5,871 bases of DNA, from NCBI GenBank assembly GCA_014379795.1, contig JACMLC010000584.1, positions 1 through 5,871 on the forward strand, written 5' to 3'. The notes under the pieces were generated by a model. The model had not been told where the DNA came from. It made no database searches and worked only from the letters and a program-made list of their open reading frames with translations. Position 1 is the first letter of the stretch. Every line of letters begins with the position of its first letter. Shown here piece after piece: positions 1 to 5,022 of this stretch. The DNA comes from Pyrinomonadaceae bacterium. GTDB lineage: Bacteria > Acidobacteriota > Blastocatellia > Pyrinomonadales > Pyrinomonadaceae. A program made the translations under genes and the position numbers.

Positions 1-1027
1 TTCTCCGAAGCATCGGCGGGTGCTCGAAGATGTAGGATGTCTTGTTGATGCCAAGCCGGAGGGCGAGCGCCTCAACATCCGGATGCTGGTTCTCGCCGAG
101 CAGCTTTCTCAAGTTAACGACAACCTTGTGCAGCAGATTAGGCTTGATGCTTTTGCCGAGCAGCAGCAGGTGTGCTCCGAAAATCCCTAACATGGGATTA
201 TCAAACTTCTCCGTTAACATGCTATTCACCACCTGCTCCGGCAAGACTTGCCGCGTATTGACGAGTCCCAATCTTGCTGCTTCGATGAGCCGATTGCGCG
301 GGTCGTTAGGATTGAAACCATTTTTCGAGAGCAAGATGGACGCGCCGAGCAGGTCGGCGCGGCGGTCGGAAGAATCCGCTCCGTAATCTCTTTGCAGCAG
401 AAACACCTGCGTCTGCCATTGCCTTGAAGCAACTACGGTCTGCTCTATCAAGTCGCCGGAAGCCAGTTCCAAAGCGAGTCGATAGATGCCCGGATTCACC
501 TGCACATTGCAGGCAGCCCAAGGGTCATTATTTTTATTGAGATAAGATTTCTTATCGAGGTCTACGATCACCTTGCCCCGCGCATCCGTGAGTTTCAAGC
601 CTCTTTGTGGTTGTCTGTTAGGCTCGCTTCCGGCCTCAGACCTTTCCTGTGATGTCCAGTCTCTGACAAAAACAAAGATAGAACTTCCCGAACCGTTTTG
701 GACGCGAACTCGTCGGCTTTCACTGACGGCGGCAGCGATATGGTACTCGTGCGTTTTTCCCGTATCCACGAGCGGTGCGGGCGAAGGAAAGTGGATGCGC
801 TCAAAGTCAACTTCCTCAGTTTTATTGAGTAAGACAGCATGCTGCTCGCGGCTTTCAAAACCCGCGCGCACTTTGACCGTGTAGATGCCGGGAGTCAGGT
901 TAAAGGTGTTGCGTAATCCGCGCCCACGAGCGACCAGATTGAATCGCCCGTCGATGATAAAAACTTCTGCCGACTCGTCAGCAGTCTTCACCTCCAGATT
1001 CAGTTTTTTTTGCTCAGAGGCTTTCAT
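1..1027 (-). CDS. Caspase-coupled beta-domain/helical-domain protein, 3' end beyond window
   Basis: This reading frame runs from ATG at 1027 through 342 codons to the left edge without a stop, so the C-terminus is missing. Residues about 8-75 look like a small beta-sandwich of the PEGA or carboxypeptidase-regulatory type, with a hydrophobic run EVFIIDGRFNLVARG and then the turn LTPGIYTVKVRAGFES. A second beta-rich part, about 95-212, contains a similar turn VNPGIYRLALELASGD. From about 220 the protein becomes alpha-helical and leucine-rich, with NPMLGIFGAHLLLLGKS, VVVNLRKLLGENQHPDVEAL and, near the edge, FEHPPMLRR. There is no signal peptide or obvious membrane segment, so it is probably cytoplasmic. 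It overlaps the stop of the caspase-like gene by 14 bases and has a strong Shine-Dalgarno 6 bases upstream, so its translation is probably coupled to the protease. I infer an adaptor, regulator or effector partner; no catalytic motif is visible. The reading frame is well supported and the function is unknown. Confidence 0.85.
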   Translation of the reverse strand, partial: MKASEQKKLNLEVKTADESAEVFIIDGRFNLVARGRGLRNTFNLTPGIYTVKVRAGFESREQHAVLLNKTEEVDFERIHFPSPAPLVDTGKTHEYHIAAAVSESRRVRVQNGSGSSIFVFVRDWTSQERSEAGSEPNRQPQRGLKLTDARGKVIVDLDKKSYLNKNNDPWAACNVQVNPGIYRLALELASGDLIEQTVVASRQWQTQVFLLQRDYGADSSDRRADLLGASILLSKNGFNPNDPRNRLIEAARLGLVNTRQVLPEQVVNSMLTEKFDNPMLGIFGAHLLLLGKSIKPNLLHKVVVNLRKLLGENQHPDVEALALRLGINKTSYIFEHPPMLRR

Positions 1028-2099
1028 TGACATCTCCTGTGCCGCCGACTTCGATCACCTTCTTCAAGCCTGCGTCAAGAACGAGGGCTAAATACTTTCC
1101 GCGCTTCAAGTCCACCACCCAAGGGTCTGTGACGGCGTTGGCGGTTTCGACCGGCGCTAAGTTTATCCCGTCCAGAATTTGCGCAGTTTTTCCCACCGCC
1201 GCAGGAGGCACGCGGATTGTGACGCGAAAGGTCGGGGGCGTCACAGTCATGAGTACAAATCCCTTCCCCTTCTTGGGATAGTAATCAATCTCCGGCTCTT
1301 TTTGTATATCGTTCCGTTTTTTCTCCGCCTCGTCAAGTAATGACTCCATATTGGTATAGAGATAATCGCTCAGCGATTGCGCCGTGAGTTCGCCGGTGTC
1401 GGGGTCTACAGCCCCTCCTTCCAGTGCTTTCATCAGTGTGGCCGTGAATATCCCGCGCCTGACTCCATCAATGTTTTTCTCGCGCGAGAGGCGCGACCAC
1501 TTCGTGGCGTACCCGTAAAAGCGTTTCACCTTATCGACGGCCCCCGGCGCGAGCGATGGATTGAACGACATGTTAAGTCCCATGACGGGGTAAAGCTCGC
1601 GACAGCAATCCATCAGGAGGATGACCTCCTCGAAATACTTGGCCTTGAAGAACCAGTCCGCCGTGTACTGTCCAAGGATGTGATAGACAGCCCCTGTCCG
1701 GTTGCGTTTGGCATTCGCCATCAGCAGGGCTGTTTGATCCTCGCGCGGAGCGAACCCGTGACCCGCCATGTAGATGTAGAGCCGTCTGCCGACTTGCAAT
1801 CCCTGATCATTGTTGGCGTTCTCTTCGGCCTTATTCTGTAGTCTCTCGAACGCACCCTGCACGTCCATAATCATCGGTCTGGCATCGTCCGGCGTCGCGG
1901 CAGGCGGTTTATAGTCAGCACTGATAATCAGGGTGACATGCTCTTTATCATCCGGCACATTGCCGCCGGTTGGCGAGATAACCCAGTCGCGGAACGCAAG
2001 CGCATCGTTTTCTGGGCCTTCGAGGGCGCCATCCGTGTCGAAATCAGGATAACTCTGAATCCCGACGATGATGGCATAATCTTTATCGTTCTGAGCCAT
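1014..2099 (-). CDS. Caspase-like cysteine protease (peptidase C14, p20-type)
   Basis: A 361-residue protein with a caspase/metacaspase-type catalytic domain at about residues 5-260. The first core strand is YAIIVGIQSYPDF (8-20), typical of the C14 start. The catalytic histidine is His114 in YIYMAGHG, and the catalytic cysteine lies in ILLMDCCREL (Cys165/Cys166). By alignment with the metacaspase motif D-x-C-H-S-G, Cys166 is the likelier nucleophile. GIFTATLMKALEGG (217-229) matches the small-subunit part of the fold. Residues about 283-355 form a separate beta-rich tail with LKRGKYLALVLDAGLKKVIEV, possibly PEGA-like. There is no signal peptide or membrane segment, so it is expected in the cytoplasm. 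The frame could extend to GTG at 2162, but the ATG at 2099 sits right before the conserved domain, the extra 21 residues look unstructured, and the GTG is buried in a hairpin arm; I therefore chose the ATG, although its Shine-Dalgarno is weak. Members of this family cleave after selected residues and often act in conflict or death pathways; the substrate here is unknown. Confidence 0.9.
   Translation of the reverse strand: MAQNDKDYAIIVGIQSYPDFDTDGALEGPENDALAFRDWVISPTGGNVPDDKEHVTLIISADYKPPAATPDDARPMIMDVQGAFERLQNKAEENANNDQGLQVGRRLYIYMAGHGFAPREDQTALLMANAKRNRTGAVYHILGQYTADWFFKAKYFEEVILLMDCCRELYPVMGLNMSFNPSLAPGAVDKVKRFYGYATKWSRLSREKNIDGVRRGIFTATLMKALEGGAVDPDTGELTAQSLSDYLYTNMESLLDEAEKKRNDIQKEPEIDYYPKKGKGFVLMTVTPPTFRVTIRVPPAAVGKTAQILDGINLAPVETANAVTDPWVVDLKRGKYLALVLDAGLKKVIEVGGTGDVNESL
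1034..1038 (-). promoter_or_regulatory. Ribosome binding site inside the caspase-like gene
   Basis: The minus strand reads AGGAG, then a 6-base spacer, then ATG at 1027. The site lies within the last codons of the upstream protease gene. It decides the start of the downstream gene: another in-frame ATG at 1033 directly abuts the AGGAG and is too close to use it. The arrangement suggests translational coupling. Confidence 0.7.
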
Positions 2100-2161
2100 A
2101 TACGTCTGTTCCGTTCCGGCAGATGCAATATCCGGGAAGCCGCCGCGCACGCGCTCACTCA

Positions 2162-2191
2162 CCGGGACGGCGGAAAGGCGCGGCGTCCCGG
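2162..2191 (-). repeat. Perfect 8-bp inverted repeat upstream of the caspase-like gene
   Basis: CCGGGACG at 2162-2169 pairs perfectly with CGTCCCGG at 2184-2191 around a 14-base loop, giving a GC-rich stem in the transcript. No run of U follows it on the minus strand, so it is not a standard intrinsic terminator. The alternative GTG start of the protease frame (2160-2162) touches the stem. It could be an RNA-processing or translation-control hairpin, or an operator for a dimeric regulator. Confidence 0.45.
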
Positions 2192-2214
2192 AAGTGAGGC
2201 AACGGCCACTGAGC

Positions 2215-2239
2215 GCGACCTTGAAAGAACTGCGACCTT
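2215..2239 (-). repeat. Short direct repeat in the metalloprotease-caspase gap
   Basis: The 8-mer AAGGTCGC (minus strand) occurs twice, at 2215-2222 and 2232-2239, with a 17-base period. It lies just downstream of the metalloprotease stop and upstream of the hairpin before the caspase-like gene. Direct repeats of this kind can bind a regulator, but 8 matching bases could arise by chance. Confidence 0.2.
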
Positions 2240-2251
2240 AGCCGTCCTTCA

Positions 2252-2938
2252 TCAAGGATATTGCTGGTGGATAAATGTCTTATCCGTCTCTGATAAGTCA
2301 GTGTTAAGCCCAACCGAAAAGCCATCCATCGTCCAGTTCGCAGGCAACGGATACATCATTATGGATTGTGGGTCAAGGCTCGTGTAATTAGACTCGTTCT
2401 TGGCAATGGGCCTGAACATGTTGTGCTCGATTGTTGCCAAATCCCAATTATTCGGCGGCCCTGAGAGGTCACTGATAACCTTGTTGCGATTCCACTTGAT
2501 GCCGCCCGCAGGACTCTGATGCTCGTGAATGAGGCCGAGCGCGTGTCCGAATTCATGAAGCACGACCTGTTGAACCTCCTGGTCCGTAGACCCCGGTGTC
2601 AGCCAGCCATAGTTCATGGTCGGCTGCGATTTGTCTGTTATATTCCGGCACTCCGTGCCCAGCACCGACCAAGACCCTCTGTACCTGAATGAGATTCGGA
2701 TCAGGCTGTCAGGGTCATTCTGAAAGACGATGCGGAGGTTGGCCCGCCCCGGCGCTGTCCACTGCTGCGCCGCCTTCTTGACCCTTTGCTGAACACCCGG
2801 ATCGCCGTCTAGGAAAGAGGCCGTGATAATGGAATTTGCCTCCCACTTTGCTCTCTTCAGTAATCCGGCGCGGTTTGCTCCCTCCACGCCTTGATCGCTA
2901 GGAATCCATGTGAAACACCATCGATCTTGGTTATCCAT
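2252..2938 (-). CDS. Astacin-like zinc metalloprotease (M12A-type), no signal peptide
   Basis: A 228-residue metzincin protease. The zinc site is HEFGHALGLIHEH: His128, His132 and His138 are the zinc ligands, Glu129 is the catalytic base, and Glu139 is the family residue after the third histidine in astacins. The Met-turn is SIMMY at 192-196, with Met194 and a Tyr196 that in astacins can act as an extra, switchable zinc ligand. SFLDGDP (41-47), SWSVLGT (89-95), PTMNYGW (106-112) and IKWNRNKV (147-154) also fit bacterial astacin-like enzymes. The catalytic domain starts near residue 36, so only a short N-terminal leader precedes it, with no secretion signal and no evident propeptide. This is unusual, since most characterised astacins are secreted zymogens. 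It has only two cysteines (Cys8, Cys97), consistent with a cytoplasmic location. It would cleave proteins; the target is unknown. The start is supported by AAAGG 10 bases upstream. It sits between the barrel gene and the caspase-like gene in the same orientation. Confidence 0.93.
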   Translation of the reverse strand: MDNQDRWCFTWIPSDQGVEGANRAGLLKRAKWEANSIITASFLDGDPGVQQRVKKAAQQWTAPGRANLRIVFQNDPDSLIRISFRYRGSWSVLGTECRNITDKSQPTMNYGWLTPGSTDQEVQQVVLHEFGHALGLIHEHQSPAGGIKWNRNKVISDLSGPPNNWDLATIEHNMFRPIAKNESNYTSLDPQSIMMYPLPANWTMDGFSVGLNTDLSETDKTFIHQQYP

Positions 2939-2948
2939 CTCGTTTGTA

Positions 2949-2953
2949 CCTTT
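2949..2953 (-). promoter_or_regulatory. Ribosome binding site of the metalloprotease
   Basis: AAAGG on the minus strand lies 10 bases before the ATG at 2938. This supports that ATG as the true start and hence the absence of a secretion signal. Confidence 0.55.
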
Positions 2954-3036
2954 CTTGTCTCAGAATTATTTTGCTTCTCTCCGGCATTACTCCCTCACTC
3001 TGCGTAGAGGTCGAACCGGCTTCAAAGGTTTAAGCA

Positions 3037-3057
3037 GGAGGCCGCAACATTGCCTCC
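3037..3057 (-). repeat. Inverted repeat just after the beta-barrel gene
   Basis: GGAGGC at 3037-3042 and GCCTCC at 3052-3057 pair perfectly around a 9-base loop. The structure begins 14 bases after the stop of the barrel gene. The bases after the stem on the minus strand (TGCTTAAACCTTT) hold only scattered T, so it is at best a weak or partial terminator or an mRNA-stabilising hairpin. It may reduce read-through into the two protease genes. Confidence 0.35.
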
Positions 3058-3071
3058 CATTCAAACACGTC

Positions 3072-4388
3072 TCACGGTTTGAATTTCGTTTTGAACTTAT
3101 AGATAAGGCCAAAGCCGTATTTATGGTTCACCAACTCAAAATTCGGAGGCAGGCGGCCATACTCATAATTAAGCGCCGCCCCAAAGAAGTCCGAAAAGTC
3201 GTATTCGAGCGTGAGCTTCAAGTAATCGCGCGGGCCTCTCCCAATATCAAGCGCGACCAATTCCCCTTCATCATTCTCTGTAAAACGAACCTCACGGCGC
3301 AGCAGGAAACGCCTGATATAGTCCACCTGAAATGAGAGCGGTTTATCGGCCTTCGGCATGAGGTTCAGATACAGACTTCCGCCGAGCGTGCCCCGCGCGA
3401 TGGCGCGATCCTCCGCTTCCTCCACGGGACTCTTCAAGTTTCGCCCGGTCTCAAAACCCACGAAAGGCTGGAAATAAATTCGATTGCTGTTGCCCAGCAC
3501 TCGCGGCACAAACACGAATTTGTTTCCCACCATCACGTTGACATTATCCAAGCGCCTGTCCGACTCGAAACCCGGGGTTAGTTCCCAGACGATGCCTGAG
3601 AGGAACGGTTGTTTGGCCGCTAACTGGGTTGTGCCGGGGACGGTTCTAATCTTAAACGCGAAGGCGTGACGCAGCTTGAGACCGAAGTTCATCGAGTTGG
3701 CGTCCGCCTCGTCAGCCGTGCTCGCTTTGAAATTAAAATACGGGCCTAGCTCCTGAAAAAAGCCCGCCGTGTCGAACGGCGATTCCAATTTCACGTCGGC
3801 GGAGAATTGCGCCTGCTCACCCTTTGCGCCTTCGAGCTGGCCGGAGATGTAAACATTGGAGTCGTCCCGCCCCTTTGAGGGTGATTTCTTGAAGAAGTCA
3901 GTTTCGGGCTTTGGTTTCGACGGGGTTGCCACTCCACCGGCGGTGGTCCCGGCGGTGGGCGGCTTTTTCTTGGTGACCGTAAAAGCGGCTTCCGGCACTG
4001 ATTTCGGGCTGCACCCCTCGAACGTCAGAAAAGGCGCGAAGAGACGATACTCGTGATCGGAGTCAAGCGCTCTGTTCAAGACCAAGATGAGATTCACAAT
4101 GGGCTGCGAGAGGTCAGGCCGGTCTGCCGTGACGAAGACGACCCGGGGCGGTCGCTCCGCGATGGTGGTCGAGACATCAACCAGCAGCCACTGGTCGGCT
4201 TTGGCTTTATTATTCAACTCCTCCTCGGTAATAGGAAAGCGGAGTTGCACGAAGGCTTTATTAGAGCCTTCGGCATGCCTGACCGCCACTATCGAATTGT
4301 CGCACTGAGCGAAGGCGGAGGAAACATTTATGAAGAACACACTAAGAGCTATCGCGTATAAAAGCCTCAAATCAATCTTCCGAGACAT
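3072..4388 (-). CDS. Secreted two-part protein: periplasmic N-domain plus outer-membrane beta-barrel-like C-domain
   Basis: A 438-residue protein with a clear Sec signal peptide: basic MSRKIDLR, hydrophobic core LLYAIALSVFFINV, and a likely cut after AFA at residue 27. It is not a lipoprotein, because glutamine precedes Cys29 where a lipobox needs a small residue. Residues 28-138 form a beta-rich domain whose only cysteines, Cys29 and Cys126, could form a disulfide. A Pro/Thr/Lys-rich linker follows (about 140-172). Residues about 178-438 show alternating polar/hydrophobic strands rich in aromatic residues (for example YFQPFVGFETG, LGGSLYLNLM, LKLTLEYDF, AALNYEYG and the last strand YGFGLIYKFKTKF), as in outer-membrane barrels of roughly 12 strands. 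I do not recognise a specific family. Pore, receptor or anchor are all possible. A strong Shine-Dalgarno supports the start. It is the only protein in the set with a cleavable export signal. Confidence 0.85.
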   Translation of the reverse strand: MSRKIDLRLLYAIALSVFFINVSSAFAQCDNSIVAVRHAEGSNKAFVQLRFPITEEELNNKAKADQWLLVDVSTTIAERPPRVVFVTADRPDLSQPIVNLILVLNRALDSDHEYRLFAPFLTFEGCSPKSVPEAAFTVTKKKPPTAGTTAGGVATPSKPKPETDFFKKSPSKGRDDSNVYISGQLEGAKGEQAQFSADVKLESPFDTAGFFQELGPYFNFKASTADEADANSMNFGLKLRHAFAFKIRTVPGTTQLAAKQPFLSGIVWELTPGFESDRRLDNVNVMVGNKFVFVPRVLGNSNRIYFQPFVGFETGRNLKSPVEEAEDRAIARGTLGGSLYLNLMPKADKPLSFQVDYIRRFLLRREVRFTENDEGELVALDIGRGPRDYLKLTLEYDFSDFFGAALNYEYGRLPPNFELVNHKYGFGLIYKFKTKFKP

Positions 4389-4394
4389 GTGTTT

Positions 4395-4403
4395 TCCTTT
4401 CCT
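4395..4403 (-). promoter_or_regulatory. Ribosome binding site of the beta-barrel gene
   Basis: The minus strand reads AGGAAAGGA, ending 6 bases before the ATG at 4388. This is a strong purine-rich site that fixes the start of the signal peptide. Confidence 0.65.
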
Positions 4404-4421
4404 GAGCGCAATAGCTAGGAG

Positions 4422-4449
4422 CTTCCTTCAGCGTCGAACGCGGCGGAAG
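4422..4449 (-). repeat. Composite stem in the gap before the beta-barrel gene
   Basis: CTTCC at 4422-4426 pairs with GGAAG at 4445-4449. Inside it, GCGT at 4431-4434 pairs with ACGC at 4438-4441 around a 3-base loop. The interrupted stem fills the middle of the 91-base gap between the tail-anchored gene and the barrel gene. No U-tract follows, so it is not a standard terminator. Apart from this structure and the ribosome binding site, nothing else is recognisable in the gap. Confidence 0.25.
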
Positions 4450-4479
4450 ACTCCCGGCGAATGCAGTCAAACGCCCGTC

Positions 4480-4968
4480 TTAACGGCGCAGAGTACCGAT
4501 CATTAGTCCCATGAGCATGCCCATCGCGGCGGAAATCATCAGAGCTTGAACTGGATTTCGCCGCGTGAACTCGACGACGTTATTGGCTGCGTTTGACATC
4601 GCGCCCGCTCTGGCGGGACTGCCCGTGCTTGCTCTGGAAGAAAGTTCTACCTCGCTTGCTGCGAAAGGAAGGGCAGATGGCAGGTCAAACGACTCGTCAA
4701 AGACAATGCCCGACAGGTCGGCAATGGTCGTGTCGGTATCAACGTCTTTGAGGGCATTTGGGTCAATCGAGCGGCCATGACGGGGCAACCCGAAATCCGA
4801 GTTGGTGCGAATTCTGGTCTTGATTAACAGGATTTGCTCTCCCGTCGAAACGCCGTATTGGGCGAGCGTTTCGTTCGGCCTGAGCGGGTGGTTATTGAGC
4901 GTCGTGGCGATGATGCATTTGTGCGCTACATCGGTGGCATCGCCGGGGGTGAATTCATCGTTAGGCAT
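4480..4968 (-). CDS. Tail-anchored protein with a ubiquitin-like half-fold
   Basis: A 162-residue protein. Residues about 17-52, with IATTLNNHPLRPNETLAQYG followed by VSTGEQILLIK, follow the pattern of the second half of ubiquitin-like folds: strand, turn, 'xxTLxxYGI', 'xGxxLxLI' strand (compare ubiquitin TLSDYNIQKESTLHLVL). Only about 16 residues precede it, so the first two strands and main helix of a full fold are not visible. The middle, about 53-125, is low in hydrophobic residues and probably flexible. Residues 134-162 read FTRRNPVQALMIS followed by a Gly/Met-rich membrane segment (about 139-160) ending in TLRR. This basic-flanked small-residue helix at the extreme C-terminus resembles the tails of ElaB/YqjD (DUF883)-type inner-membrane proteins. 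It would place the N-terminal part in the cytoplasm. A strong AAGGAG site and an in-frame TGA just upstream fix the start. The frame and tail anchor are secure; the ubiquitin-like assignment is tentative. Confidence 0.85.
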   Translation of the reverse strand: MPNDEFTPGDATDVAHKCIIATTLNNHPLRPNETLAQYGVSTGEQILLIKTRIRTNSDFGLPRHGRSIDPNALKDVDTDTTIADLSGIVFDESFDLPSALPFAASEVELSSRASTGSPARAGAMSNAANNVVEFTRRNPVQALMISAAMGMLMGLMIGTLRR

Positions 4969-4977
4969 GTGTCGCCT

Positions 4978-4983
4978 CTCCTT
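4978..4983 (-). promoter_or_regulatory. Ribosome binding site of the tail-anchored gene
   Basis: AAGGAG on the minus strand lies 9 bases before the ATG at 4968. An in-frame TGA lies immediately upstream, overlapping the beginning of the AAAGGAG run. Together they rule out a longer N-terminus in this frame. Confidence 0.7.
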
Positions 4984-5022
4984 TCATGAAAAGCTTTATT
5001 GGCTGTGTTGGTTGCCGGACAG

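Noticed and set aside
226..858. Several short minus-strand frames at 226-432, 306-521 and 595-858
   Set aside because: They lie inside the 342-codon frame that runs from 1027 to the left edge, in other phases; the longer frame has a proper start, ribosome site and domain-like sequence.
1377..1841. Plus-strand open frame of 154 codons
   Set aside because: It lies opposite the catalytic part of the caspase-like gene, has no family motif and no ribosome site; it is an antisense shadow.
2100..2162. N-terminal extension of the caspase-like protein from GTG 2162
   Set aside because: The 21 extra residues are not part of the fold, no Shine-Dalgarno precedes the GTG, and the GTG touches the arm of a stable hairpin. 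The ATG at 2099 directly precedes the conserved domain.
1938..2387. Plus-strand open frame of 149 codons spanning the protease-protease gap
   Set aside because: It overlaps two well-supported genes in antisense and its protein shows no recognisable domain.
2960..2980. AT-rich AATAAT on the minus strand as a -10 element before the metalloprotease
   Set aside because: No acceptable -35 hexamer lies at 16-18 bases, so a promoter cannot be claimed from the sequence alone.
2910..3335. Plus-strand open frame of 141 codons
   Set aside because: It is antisense to the end of the barrel gene and the start of the metalloprotease, with low-complexity arginine-rich content and no motif.
4380..4388. Lipoprotein reading of the barrel protein because of Cys29 after the signal peptide
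   Set aside because: The residue before the cysteine is glutamine, which does not fit the lipobox; ordinary cleavage after AFA is more likely.
4450..4475. TTGACT on the minus strand as a -35 element before the barrel gene
   Set aside because: The bases 17 positions downstream are GC-rich and do not resemble a -10 box.
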